From contig WNNJ02002345.1 of assembly GCA_012934845.2 (NCBI GenBank), forward strand, positions 45,676 through 109,675: a stretch of DNA of 64,000 nucleotides. The letters run 5' to 3'. Below, piece by piece: positions 10,988 to 22,440 of this stretch. The notes under the pieces are model-generated. The model did not search any database, was not told the origin of the DNA, and worked only from the letters and a program-made list of their open reading frames with translations. Position 1 is the stretch's first letter. Every line of letters begins with the position of its first letter. Both the position numbers and the translations under genes were made by a program. The DNA is from Pomphorhynchus laevis (taxonomy: Eukaryota > Acanthocephala > Palaeacanthocephala > Echinorhynchida > Pomphorhynchidae).

Positions 10988-12127
10988 ATGATTAAAGACC
11001 AAAAGAAGTTTTCCGACCTGGACACAACTCTGCAAGACACTCAAATGTTCCCGGGGAACAACGGACTTACTCTGGATTGCAACAAGGAAGTCAAGGTACT
11101 TTCAATAGTTAATTCTGGTTCAACTGAGCAAGTAAGTGACTTTTCGATTGTTGTTAACTCTGAAAAAGGGGAACTTTCCCCTATACAAAAGCTACATAAT
11201 CTGACATTTATTACTCCGAGCAAGCCAGTGGAAAAACATCATTTATTCAATATATTTTTGAGAAACTTTGTGCTTGACTACCCTGGGAGGGTAGTATTTA
11301 ACAATTTAAAAATTCTAACTAATTCTATAAGAGTCTGGTTCGCTACTCACGACCTGATGAGGGCATACCAGAAATACTTTGAAAAATTTTTGTCCCAATT
11401 AGGGACTCTAGATCTCAAGCCAATTCAGGCAACACTAAAAATGAACAACTTTCCCTCATTTTTGGAATCTGCTGATTTGGAACAGCTTAAGAAGATTTTC
11501 AAATTATCCTCTGTCAGACCTCTACGTTGCAAATCGGGTGAGGCTCTACATGTGGCTTTTGCCACGTGCGACCTTGATAATGGTCATATTCTATGTTCAA
11601 ATTCCTTAAACCCTTTTATGGGTTACAATATTCGATTTACGTTGATTGAATCCAATAACTGGACTTTTCCGCATTGTAACTGTTGCCATAAGTGGGGGCA
11701 TTGGGCCTCCACTTGCAAGGAAGAAAAAATATGTGGGGTGTGCTCGAATACTATGTGTTCCTCCCTGTTGAGTGATGACAGATGTGTCGTTAATCCTCAT
11801 TGCAACAATTGTGGCGGAGACCACCCTGCGTGGTCCCGTCGTTGTCGCTTATTCAAAGAATATAGGAACCGACACATTTCCGCTTCACCATCAAACAAGA
11901 CTTTTTCCAAAGTTACTTCTGATTCAAATACTATTGACAGAATGTCCAATAAAGATATTCTTTATCTCTTAGATACTACTAAGAAAACAATTCTCTCTCA
12001 AATTCAGCAAATGATGGCACCCCTGCTGGGAGCGTTCCTTGCAGCTCCTTCGATTCCGGCAGCTGCCGATATTCCGAAATCCAAGAAGAGGGGCGCTTCC
12101 GCCCGGACCGTCCCCCTATTAAGATAG
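10988..12127 (+). CDS. LINE D ORF1, gag-like nucleic-acid-binding protein (379 aa)
   Basis: This protein would coat the element RNA and act with ORF2 in target-primed integration. The frame is open from an ATG at 10988 to the stop at 12127. Residues about 60-220 have the hydrophobic/basic pattern of a Jockey/I-type gag core. At about residue 230 is a CX2CX4HX4C knuckle (CNCCHKWGHWASTC), followed by a CGVC pair and a second knuckle at about 272-286 (CNNCGGDHPAWSRRC), the spacing typical of Jockey and I-factor ORF1 proteins. The C-terminus is Ser/Pro/Lys-rich. ORF2 starts 140 nt downstream. No frame break is seen, so this may be a translatable copy. Confidence 0.85.
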   Translation: MIKDQKKFSDLDTTLQDTQMFPGNNGLTLDCNKEVKVLSIVNSGSTEQVSDFSIVVNSEKGELSPIQKLHNLTFITPSKPVEKHHLFNIFLRNFVLDYPGRVVFNNLKILTNSIRVWFATHDLMRAYQKYFEKFLSQLGTLDLKPIQATLKMNNFPSFLESADLEQLKKIFKLSSVRPLRCKSGEALHVAFATCDLDNGHILCSNSLNPFMGYNIRFTLIESNNWTFPHCNCCHKWGHWASTCKEEKICGVCSNTMCSSLLSDDRCVVNPHCNNCGGDHPAWSRRCRLFKEYRNRHISASPSNKTFSKVTSDSNTIDRMSNKDILYLLDTTKKTILSQIQQMMAPLLGAFLAAPSIPAAADIPKSKKRGASARTVPLLR

Positions 12128-12267
12128 GGAAGCTCCTTTATGGCCTGGGAGATGAAGATATTGCCCAGGGAGGACTAACCCCTGATAGAACTAGTGGTGG
12201 AAAGGGCAACCCTCCCACTCCTGGCTCTGTCTAGGTTGGCTTCTCCTGTTCCAACTAATCTATCACA

Positions 12268-14730
12268 ATGGTGAGTAAGCCCGAGCCTTTTTCACTGAAT
12301 ATTCTTCAGGGGAATTTGGGAGGTGCTTCTGCCATTAGGCTTCTATCTAGTAGAGACGCGGATGTTATAGTCCTTCAGGAGACGCGGTCTATCCGTTTCC
12401 CCCAGGACATTACTCGATTTATCCCTAAGCACATTTATACCCACTATACTCCGTATATAACCCCTCCTCACTCCTCTTCTTCTCAAGGACTCTTGACCTT
12501 AGTTAAATGCTCCTTAAGATCCTCCCTCATTTTGAACTACTCGTGTCCTGCCCTGTCTTGTTTAGTTATAACACTCGTCAAGAACGGTAAACGCCTCAGT
12601 CTAGCCAACGTCTATATTCGTCCAGGAGAGATTCACAAGAACCGTGATCTCCTGGATGGGATAATTGATGGCGGCTATGACATTGTACTAGGTGATTTTA
12701 ACGACAGAACTGGTCGTTGGATTAATGCAGCACTCCGCAGAGCCAGGAACGGTTATCTTATTCATAAACCACCGTCCCCCTCCTTTCATTGCACATCAAC
12801 GAATTCTCTCCTCGACTTATTATTGCTCCATGAGAAGTGGTTGCTTAAACCCTTCTGCACGGAGCAATCGCGGCAACATCTGTACACCTCTCATGACCTG
12901 ATTCGTTGGCGGATTGAAGAGGATTCTCTGCTTCGTAGAAGATTCCACTTCGATCCCATCAGAGTGGCTTTCTTCCAAGCAGCTATCCAACGCTTCCCCC
13001 GAATTGGCAATGAGAGTTTAACCAAATTCAATTCCTATCTTTCTTCGCAAGCCACCGCGTTATTATCGACAACCTATAAAGGTCGCATTTTCAGTCCCAC
13101 TCCGACAAAACTCAGAGTCCTGGCCAAACTGCTGCATCTCCCTGACCTCTCTTCTTCTGCCAAACAGACGCTCTCGAAAGAATACTGGCGTACCAGATAC
13201 TGGTTCCAGCTGAGTAAGGATAAGTCGAGCATTGCTCGTCTTAACCCTTCTCAGTCTTCCTTCTGGAAGATATTCAAGAAAGATAAGTTTGTTTGTTGGA
13301 AGGATAGAGCATCTGGGTGGATCGGAAGTATTGGTCTTGATAGAGTTTTGGAGGAGTCATTATCCCTACACAACTATGGAGCCACTCAATCACCGCAACC
13401 AATCCCGCCTTGGGGAGACTTCAGGAGTAGAGATATTTCTGTTCCAGATATACTCAATGCCTGGGGGCCTCTTCCGGGCACCTCCAAAACCGTCGCTCCA
13501 CTCTCTTCTCGTGTCTGTCAGCTTTTGACAGCTGATCAAAGAAGGGAGGTGACCATCACAATCCTATTAGCCACCCCATCCGATGTGGCCGGCATCAACG
13601 TTAGCCGTAGAATTTTTATTCCTAAAAAATATCCGGTATCATGTCCGAAAGACCTGCGGCCCATTTCGATTCAGAATTCCCTCGTATCGATCTACGAAAA
13701 AGCGCTTGCGCGTAGAATCCGCGATCATTTAAGTAGGCGTAACTTAATCCCACCTGGTTTCCATGGGTTCGTCAAAGGTCGCTCGGTCCATTCAGCAGTA
13801 GGTGAAGTGCATCAGTTCTGTCGGGAGAATAGCCATCAACTTGCTGTGGCTGTTTTCCTTGACTTTTCTGCTGCATTTGACCGCATCTTTATACCTTTTG
13901 TTATCTCTTCTCTCATGTCCCTCGGGTTGCCTGCGAGAATTGTTAACAGGGTGGAGGTACTGTTGTACACCAAGCGATTTTATTACGAAGACGACTCTGA
14001 TGCGCGTCAGTTCTACCCTATTACGGGTGTGCATCAAGGTTCCTATCTTTCTCCTATCTTGTATATTGCTGCCTCCATAAATCTCTTTAAAATATTTAAA
14101 CAGCTTGATCAACGTCTAGTGGTGTACGCTGATGACACCACAACCCTGTTCTCTGTACGCAGGTGTAAGGACGTAGTCTCTAACATCAGCCGTTTCTTTT
14201 TAAGATTAAAAGACCAGTTACCCAGGTCCAATCTTACTCTAAACTCCTCCAAATCGCAGGTGGTTGTCTTTCATGGCTCCCCTGCGACGAAGAAAAAGCT
14301 TAAGAGAGTAGCACTCTCTGCTCTAGCTTCCTTATTTGCCTCTAATCCACTCCCTACCTTCACAAGTCGAGTATAATACCTGGGGTTCACCGTTTCGGTG
14401 AACTGGTCGGCGAAAGCTGACCTGGATAGACTTAAACGTGTCCTGAAGAGAGCTAGTTGGGCTCTGAAACGGGCCCAGTATCTGTCGTTGAAGGGGAAAA
14501 CTCAGGTGCGCCTCTGGGGCACCTGGGCTATCTCGGGATTAGTCTTCTTCTCTAGAGGACGTCCCCCAGAGCAAAGACTAAGGTTTCTTAAGCTCCTCAT
14601 CTCTCGCTTACCCAACATAGTCCGCGCCGACTGGTCTCTTCGGGAGGTGAAAGATCCCGGGTCGTTCAGTCGGAAAGCGGCGTGTTGGATTGGTTGGAGG
14701 GCTCAGATCCCTGTGGATTTGAGGCCATAA
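12268..14730 (+). CDS. LINE D ORF2, endonuclease-reverse transcriptase with one in-frame stop
   Basis: ORF2 nicks target DNA and reverse transcribes from the nick. From the ATG at 12268, residues 1-220 are an APE-type endonuclease with VLQETR (about 36), LGDFND (about 141) and SHD (about 208). Residues about 430-650 are the RT with RPISIQNSLVSIYEKA, FLDFSAAFDR (about 530), GVHQGSYLSP and an intact YADD box (about 620). A TAA at 14374-14376 stops the frame at codon 703, but the same frame continues without shift (YLGFTVS, typical of the thumb) to a stop at 14728-14730. Total would be 820 codons. Either one nonsense change inactivated an otherwise intact copy or the last 118 residues are lost. 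Clade assignment (Jockey/I/R1 side) is tentative. Confidence 0.87.
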
Positions 14731-14854
14731 TTACTGGGAAGAAAGAAGTTGACAAGGTTACGAAGATGTTGACTGTTTTTTGATTTTGACTTTGTACTAA
14801 CTGACTTGACCGACTTGCATGTTGTTTGATTATTAATAAAGTCTTTATTATTAT

Positions 14855-14865
14855 AAAACAGCTCT
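14855..14865 (+). repeat. LINE D target-site duplication (right)
   Basis: Matches 10878-10888 exactly (aaaacagctct). Confidence 0.85.
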
Positions 14866-15776
14866 GTCTAATGCATCTTTCTACTGCGGATGCAGCTGCG
14901 CATCTTTGATAAATGATTTAAAGACGGAATCTACCCCCTTGGTTGTCGGTCAGTCGAGCTGTAATTCTCTTGGACCCATATCAGCTCCACCAATTCCAAA
15001 AAGTATAAGTCTTGATTAAAGTAGGGAAGTTCTTATTTTCAAATCTACTAAGAATATTGAAAATTCCAGTCATGGTGATGGGAGCTATTCTAACTCTATA
15101 TATCTCTCCTCAAGTCTTAACTATATATCCCTCCTCAAGTCTGGCAAATAATCTAATGAATATAGATTTGACTGTAGACGGTGAGACTGTAGTCATGGAT
15201 GTTCCAGTACATTTACCTGATGTACTAATGATGAATATACATATTGTAAGGTTTTGAATCATGGTCATATATCTGATAATGGGACTGTCAAAAATAAGGA
15301 ACAAGCGTCAACGATAAGTCAACATACACTATCCGCAGTGTCCAGTGACAGTCTCGAATTGCAAATTGGTAATAATAGGAAACGCACCGCTGATCGATGT
15401 AGATCTGTTATCCTGCCCAATGTAAGAGAATCTTTATTTGAGAACGCGCAAGTACGTCTTAACGAGGACGTCCAGAGTGTGAGGTTTATATTGACGCAGG
15501 TACTAGGTTCTTGCAATGTGGATATTGTCAAACGTGTTTAACTCGTTGCATTATTTCGACTAGGGTAAGCATGATACACTTAGTAATAGGCCGCGTTTAC
15601 CCATGGCCGTATTTAGGGAGCAGTCGCATGCTGAGTTAATTCTTCTGAATTCATATCGTTTAAAATGATCCCATGATAGTCTCTTGAAAGATCATGACGC
15701 TCTTCAAAGGGAGAAATTGTCTCAAGCTAAGAAAGAACTCGCATCTCGTGTTGCGCTTGGTGAGAGCAATATATAA
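14866..15776 (+). pseudogene. LINE B ORF1 region, decayed
   Basis: Several short frames in this stretch (for example 15254-15541) encode a Ser/Thr/Asn-rich region followed by RTADRCRSVILPNVRESLFE and then, in another frame, a Cys-rich piece (LQCGYCQTCLTRC). The stretch leads through a gap (the LINE A2 insertion) straight into the LINE B endonuclease at 18145, so I read it as LINE B ORF1 with a Cys-rich finger. I do not recognise the domain by family. Frames are broken. Confidence 0.45.
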
Positions 15777-18144
15777 AAAGGATTTATTTTAACGTGGCAA
15801 ATACATGCCAGCGAACGCTTACATGACCACAACAAAACAAAACTGTGAATCAGGTGTCGAGAAGGTGTGAACGGAGGAGGTGTACGAATGTGATAAACGA
15901 GGGGGCGCGGGGGACGTCGAGAGGGAGTTGATTCCAGGCAAGTGAAACGGCGACGAGGAAAGATCAGCGACCGTAGTTGTTGGAGTAATTGGGAACGTGG
16001 GCTAAGAGGGAATTACGGAAACGCAGCGATAGCGAGGTGGGGCGAGTGTCGTCTAAGAAAGGAAAATTGATGAATGATGGGGATCCGACAGCGATGAGAC
16101 GAAAAGTTACTAGGAGAAGGCGGATTTTGATGCGGATGTGGATTATGGGCCATGAGAGTTGGGCAAAATATGTGGATGTGTGGTCGAAGCGACGGAGACG
16201 CAAGAGCACTTGAACGGCGGTGTTGATTATTCGTTGTAGGGGTAGGATGATGGATTTTGGAGAAATTGGCGAAAAGGCTAAGGCAGTAATCGATTTTAGG
16301 AAAAAAAAAGCGATGAAAGAAGATACATACTAGAACGGAAGTCGATAAACGGGCGGATACGGCGGATGTCATGGAGAATTAAGTTAGATGAGTGGACCTT
16401 GTCACGGACGAAAAGTTTAAGGGAAAGGTGATCATCGAAATGGAAGCATAATAAAGTGAGATTGTGGACTATAGGGTTGATCGATGAGGCAAAATATACA
16501 GTGGGAGGAGATATGTTTGATTTAAGGGGAAGGATCCACATTATTTTGGACTTTTCGAGCATTAGAACGAGATGGAGATTGAAGAGACGTTTGTAGATAG
16601 AAGAAAGACAGTTTGAGGCAGAAATGCCGATATCGTGTATGCGATGTGCTGGTGCATGAGCATAGATGAGGATGTCATCGGCGTATTGCATGACGTTAAA
16701 GGAGTAAGGTTTGATAAACGGAGAGAGATCGCCAAGCAGAAGAGAGAAAAGCAGGGGACCTAGGACTGAACCTTGTGGGGCCCCGCAAAAAATAGGGATG
16801 GGAGGGGATGATGATGAATTAGTACAGACGCGAAAGAAACGGTCGGATAGATATGAGGCAAACCATGCTATGGAGAAGAAAGAAAAGCCGTAATCATAAC
16901 GAAGGCGAGAAAAGAGGACGGAGTGGTCGACAATGTCGAATGCGGAGGAAAGGTCGAGGGAGATGAGAACACTATATAGATCCTTGTCTCGAGAAATGAG
17001 TAAGTCGTTGTACACTTTTATGCATGCGATTTCTGTCGAGTGATTAGAGCGGAAAGCGGATTGGAAAGGAGTGTACAGATTGGATGAGGAGAGATAAGCG
17101 TTGATTTGTATTAAGATGATGCGTTCTAAGAGCTTAGAAAGAGTAGGGAGTAGTGAAATTGGGCGATAGCTAGAAGGAAGGGAGAGATCGAGCGATTGTT
17201 TCTTAAGGAGGGGACGAACGATTGCGGATTTCCGGTGTGAAGGGAAGATACGACTGCGGATGGACGAGTTAAACAAGTATGTGAGAAATGGGGATATCGA
17301 TGAGCGTATAGATTTTAATATGTGAGTAAGCAGAGGATCGGCAGGTGATGTTTTGTTGGGCAAGAACATAAGGACAGATGATACTTCTGTAGGTGAGACA
17401 GGGAGAAGATGAAAGAGTTCCGGAAGGATGAGAGTAGACTGAGCAGAGTGGGATAGGATTGAGACCGGGGTGTGAGAGAGCCACGTGGATACTTTAGTCT
17501 GGAGAAATGACGAATAATCATTGGCATTGATGTTGCACGGCGAAGTGGAGCGAGCAAGGATTGAGTTAAAAGTATGCCAGGGAGTCTTAGAGTGTAATGA
17601 AGTGATGATTTTATGCTGCCAGAAGGAGTTGCATTTGGTACGTAATAGGTTGAGATGAGACCGGCGAAGAGCAAGATAGGAATCACTGAAAGACGGAGTG
17701 ATCGAGCGGAAATCACGTCTGAGAGAGCGGTGATAGACTCGAAAAGCATGGCGGAGTCGACGCTTTGAGAGTAGGCATTGGATGCCAAACCATGGGGTAC
17801 GGTGCAAGCAACGGTGTGGGTGAGACTTGAAGGGCAAAAGAATATCGAGAGTGGATGTGAGTTCAGAGTAGAAAAGGAAGGCGAGATCGTTAGGAGATGA
17901 ATATGTTATTGTGGGTAATGATAGGTACGATTTGAGTAATGCAGAGCGGAGAATGGAGAGGTCAAGATTTCTCCAAGGGCGACGTAGGATTGTAGGTGTG
18001 TGAGGAGGGGTGTGGTTGTGAGTGAGATCAAGGGTGATAAGAAAGTGATCGGATAGACCAGGATTAGAGATGGACCGTGAGGTCTAGGCAGCAAAATTAT
18101 CGGGGACAGCGATGATGTCGAGTGCCCCACCAAGTATATGTGTG
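15777..18144 (-). mobile_element. LINE A2, 5'-truncated copy on the minus strand
   Basis: Minus-strand family A copy. The 3' end is at 15777 with the family hairpin near 15805-15822. The RT frame from 17837 down to 16296 is open over about 513 codons with RPISLLPTLSKLLERI, SLDLSSAFDIVDHS, GAPQGSVLGP and an intact YADDILIYAH box. The endonuclease keeps only its last part (SDHF box region near 18040), with breaks. The 5' end is truncated at about 18144, next to THILGGALDIIAV. The C-terminal part near 16013-16370 is frameshifted. It splits LINE B between its ORF1 region and ORF2. Confidence 0.88.
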
Positions 18145-20574
18145 CTAAATTTTCAAGTAGTGATGATACGCATTCGAATCAGTTGGTCCCCACTAGATGT
18201 ATCGCCTCTCGTGAATGTGGAGGGTTTTGGCAAGGTCTTATAGCATATAAGTGCCTAGCTGATTTGGGATCTGAAGTGTGTCAGATTGCTAGAGATGATA
18301 TTACTACTCGCACTGTTGTGAATAAAAGTCATAGTATATTTTATTGTAATGTTCGGAGCTTGTTACAGAAAGTCGATGAACTAAAGTTTAGGATCGAGTC
18401 TGTTAATCCAATTATAGTTGGTATTACAGAATCTTGGCTTAGTTGTGATGTATCCGATGCTGATGTATCCATCCCAGGCTATTCTTTGTTCCGTAGTGAT
18501 AGGATAGGGGGTAGGGGTGGTGGTGGAGCTCTCTTTATGAGAGACAAAGTTAAGGTGCGTGTTTTGAGTAAGTCGTCGATTGATAGAATTGAGAATTTGT
18601 GGTGTCAGGTGATATTCAAAAATAGCTCACCCATCATACGGGTTCTTGTGTATCGTGCTCCTACGGCAATATCTAAGAAACTCATTGAAGAGATAGAGTT
18701 GTATACGCGAGGAGATTGTGATACTGTGATAATTGGGGATCTGAATATGCCAGATGTTGAATGGACTTCGAATACGGTTCTTTCTATGTGTGATAGCGAA
18801 TGTTGTGACCTTATGGAGTGTTTTACTTATGGTGGTCTTGCTCAATTTGTTGATGTAAATACTCGCTTTTCGAGTTGTAGTTCTTCCTTTCTTGATCTTT
18901 GCATATCGACAAACAGTCAATTAATCAGTAGTATCTAATATGATTCTCCTGTTGGTTTGTCTGATCACTGTGTAGTTAAAGTTTTGCTAAATATACAAAT
19001 GAGGGTGTTTCACCATGCTCGGTACAAACGTCAGATTAATGTCTTTCGGGCGAACTATGATGTTATTACATCAAAGCTGCATAGAGTAAGTTGTCCTGAT
19101 CCGGTTGTTGTCGGAGTTGACGAGGCCTGGGATCATTTTCGCGTGACGCTTTATTCTCTAATGGTAAAATTCTCACCTTTGAAGTCTAAGACTGGTCGGA
19201 AAAGCGCTCGTTGGTTTGATAATGAGCTGGCTACTGCGATAAAGACTCGTGACTCCAGTTTCAAATGCTTTAAGGGTGGATTTTGTGAATATGGTGTTTA
19301 TTAGCAGGTGAGAAATTTCTTCAATTCTTTAAAACGACAGAAGCGCTATTTATTTGTAAATGGTCTAGCTCATAGTTGTAGACATGATCCCAAAGCTCTC
19401 TTTTTATATGTGAATAGTAGTAGGAAGGCTAATAAAACAATTGGCCAATGTTTTGATAGCGTTATTGAAGACGACCATGCTGAGATGTTCTCAAGGCAAT
19501 TTTACTTGGACGGAGAGACTACAAACGAGTATTCTGAACCTATCCAGAACAGTGAGACGATAAGAGATGCCAGTGTTTCATATCCTAGTTTAGACATAGC
19601 TAATTTGATAGCTCCTGAGAAAGTTTTAGCTGAACTGCATCGTCTTAAAGAGACAAACTCCAAAGGTTCTGATTTGTTACCTTCGATATATCTTCGTCGA
19701 ATAGCAGGCTCAATATATACACCACTTTGTACCATATTTTGACAATCTATTATTGATACGACTCTTTTAAAGGAGTGGAAACAATCGATCATTCACCCCA
19801 TCTTCAAAAAGGGTTATAGATCTTCAGTAGACAATTACAGACCAGTAAGTATTACTTGCTTATGTTGTAGAATGCAATAGCGAATTATACATGGTTATAT
19901 GGTCAAGTTTTATAGTGAGAATAATGTAATAGCTTCTGAGCAACATGGTTTCCGTTATGGTTATTCGAGAGTTACTAATGTACTCACAGCCCATCTTGAT
20001 TGTCAGCTTATAAAGCCGTATTCATTGCTACTGACATCATATTCTTCGATTTCTCTAAGGCATTTGACAGAGTAGACCATAGATTCCTCCTGAATAAACT
20101 AGAGAAAAGTGGCATTCCATTTTTGCTTGTTAGATGGATTGAATCGTTTTTAAGCAATCGTAGTTATTGTGTGCATGTAGATAATTTTTACTCTTCTTCG
20201 CGGCCATGTAATATAGGGGTGCGTCAAGGTTCAGTATTGGGTCCATTGTTATTTAGTGTCTACATCAACGATCTCCCGAAATTTATTGATTCTCGGATGC
20301 TTTTATATGCAGACGATTTGAAAATCTGGCGGGCAATTCGTTCACCCAATAATATAGTTAAACTGCAACGGGATATCGATGAAGTCGAAAATTAGGCTCT
20401 GCTCAATAGGTTGATTGTCAATATATCAAAATGCAAACATTTACGTGTTTGTGGCGGAAATGCTCAATTTTCAGCTAATTATAGCTTTCAAAACAGTGAT
20501 ATAGAACGAGTGAACAAATATAAGGACTTGGGAGTGTGGATAACCAGTGACTTAAGTACCGTCACCCATACTGA
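18145..20574 (+). pseudogene. LINE B ORF2, 5' part (CR1-like endonuclease and RT)
   Basis: The endonuclease is readable at 18330-18940 with FYCNVRSLL, GITESWL, SDRIGGRGGGGALFM and IIGDLNMPDVEW, then SDHCVV just after an in-frame stop near 18938. The linker (18957-19304) has ARWFDNEL, typical of CR1-like LINEs. The RT (19990-20395) has FFDFSKAFDRVDH, GVRQGSVLGPLLF and LLYADDLKIW. Stops or shifts occur near 18938, 19303, 19742 and 20395, so the copy is dead. LINE C interrupts it at 20575 and it resumes at 21880. Confidence 0.85.
20493..20574 (+). repeat. 82-bp target-site duplication of LINE C (left)
   Basis: These 82 bp of LINE B sequence (acagtgatatagaacgag... to ...catactga) recur at 21798-21879 with about six mismatches and no gaps. 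They flank LINE C exactly. Confidence 0.85.
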
Positions 20575-20587
20575 TGGGTGACGGTAC
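20556..20587. repeat. Perfect 13-bp inverted repeat at the LINE C 5' junction
   Basis: gtaccgtcaccca (20556-20568), 6-nt loop tactga, then tgggtgacggtac (20575-20587). The left arm is target (LINE B) sequence. The right arm is its inverted copy at the 5' end of the LINE C insert, so the junction was made by local snap-back or template switching. Confidence 0.9.
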
Positions 20588-21797
20588 TTGCGAGAAGTGA
20601 TTGGACCAGATATGCCGAGGCTGGAGTTAGTGTTGATGTTTTGTTTTTCGACCTCAGCAAAGCATTTGATCGGATATACTATGATGCCCTCCTTATTGCG
20701 CTGGAACAATACGGCATCAGAGGAACCCTCCTAAATTGGATTAACTCCTTCCTTAGAAATCGGAAGATTACTGTATTGGCTAATAAACAAATGTCAAAAA
20801 CAAGAAATCCTGGACGCGTTGTTCCTCAGGGATCGGTACTTAGTCCATTGCTCTTCATTATTTACATCAACGAGCTTACTACAGCTATTTCGAGTCCATG
20901 TGGTTTATATGCCGACGACTTGAAAATTTGGCGACCAATAATCGATAGCCGAGATCCAATGATACTCCAGAGAGACATTGATAATATTAAGGTATGGTGT
21001 AATCAACGGGGACTGGTATTAAACCCCGATAAGTCAAAACATATGCGCATCGGACATCTACACATCAATTCATCATATACCATTGACGGAAGAGAAATTG
21101 AAACAGTTCTCCAATTTCAAGACCTTGGAGTGATCGTAAATAGAAGCTTATCGACCATCCCACATACCAGTCACACAGTTGCTAAATGCCGTCGAATTTT
21201 AGGACTTATTAGAAGGACCATTGGCCAGCTTGACGCATCCAGTTTTAAGTTAATTTACAATGCTTATGTCTTATCTTTAATGAGATACGCTTCACCTGCC
21301 TGTCACCCTCAAACTACGACAGAGATGAACCTGTACGAATCCATATTACGCAAGGCCACACATCTTGTACCCAGCCAACGCAAGCTCTCATTCATTTTTC
21401 GACTTCACGCACTTGGTGTGACCACAGTGAAGAAATCTTTAAAGTCATCTGATTTAATGTTTGTGTGGACAGCGCTTAATGTTCAAAAAAGGCAGAGGGA
21501 ACATGTTTGTCGCAAACTGTTCGAACTTCGAAATTCAAACAGATTGAGGGGACATCACCTCACGTTAAAGACCCACATTCGACCACGAAGAAGATTTAAC
21601 ACAATTGTCAACCGAACGTGGAAAAGCTGGAATAAGCTACCAAGTCAAGTGGTTTCGGCCTCCAGTATTTTGTCCTTCAAGAGAAATCTGAAGAATGTAC
21701 TAACTTAAAACAATCGGATTTTCATTGATATTTTTTTTAACCCTGTACCCAGCCTGTACAAGCTCTACGCTCTTTTGCTGCTGTTGTATTTAATAAT
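20575..21797 (+). mobile_element. LINE C, 5'-truncated CR1-like element with open RT frame
   Basis: A 1.2-kb CR1-like copy nested in LINE B. An open frame of 376 codons (20578-21708) holds the RT from the palm onward: LFFDLSKAFDRI, VVPQGSVLSPLLF, an intact YADDLKIW box, LVLNPDKSKHMRI and the C-terminal RTWKSWNKLPSQVVSA. The endonuclease and fingers are absent because of 5' truncation. The 3' UTR runs to a taataat tail. It is related to LINE B (same YADDLKIW, similar C-terminus) but clearly a different subfamily. An 82-bp target duplication flanks it. Confidence 0.88.
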
Positions 21798-21879
21798 ACA
21801 GTGATATAGAACGAGTGAACAAATATAAGGACTTAGGAGTGTGGATAAACAGTGGCTTGAGTACCGTCACACATACTGA
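21798..21879 (+). repeat. 82-bp target-site duplication of LINE C (right)
   Basis: Mate of 20493-20574. Confidence 0.85.
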
Positions 21880-22440
21880 ACATGATTGTTCAAATGCGTT
21901 GGGGATAATCGGTCAACTTCGACGCACTTTCATTGCACTCAATCAATTTGCCCTACGTCCGCTAATCTTTGCTCATGTGTTGAGCCGTCTTCTAAATGCT
22001 GCGCCGTGTGTATCCCCAAAATTCAAAAGAACATATTAGTTCAGAGAGGGTACTTCATAGAGCTACCAAGCTAGCACCGCAACTAAAATTTTTGTCGTAC
22101 CCTGATCGATTAAAAGCACTTAGACTTGAGACTGTCACGTGGACCCGCCGGTACATCGATATGAGTATGGTCTGGCAAATTCTTAATGATTTGGATCATC
22201 CACTTCGAGATTGTCTTCATTTGCGCTCATCCAATATCCTCCGAGGCCATGGTTTAACCCTGCGACGTGAAAGGATAAGAAAATCACGAGCTGTCCAATT
22301 TGATCGGCGAGTTGTATCTCTGTGGAATAGGCTTGGAGAGTCAACAGTGTGCAGTAGCAATATCAACGAATTCAAAAAGAAATTACGGATGAAGGATGCC
22401 ATGGGGAAAGCTGCTTTTCCGTATTTGTAATGCTTTTATT
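21880..22440 (+). pseudogene. LINE B ORF2, C-terminal part
   Basis: Resumes LINE B after the LINE C insertion. It encodes ERVLHRATKLAP, LSYPDRLKALRLETV, LRSSNILRGHGLTLR and RVVSLWNRLGESTV, the usual C-terminal tail of CR1-like ORF2, ending at a stop about 22430. A frame change near 21990 separates it from the preceding part. Confidence 0.75.

Larger units (their letters stand above)
10889..14854 (+). mobile_element. LINE D, nearly complete two-ORF non-LTR retrotransposon
   Basis: A 3966-bp element with an 11-bp target duplication, a ~100-bp 5' leader, ORF1 (10988-12127), a 140-nt spacer, ORF2 (12268-14730 with one in-frame stop), a short 3' UTR with AATAAA near 14835 and a TTATTATTATA tail. 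ORF1 carries Jockey/I-type CCHC knuckles and ORF2 an APE endonuclease plus RT, which places it broadly in the Jockey/I/R1 assemblage. It lies within the 5' part of LINE B, so it is younger than LINE B. Confidence 0.88.
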
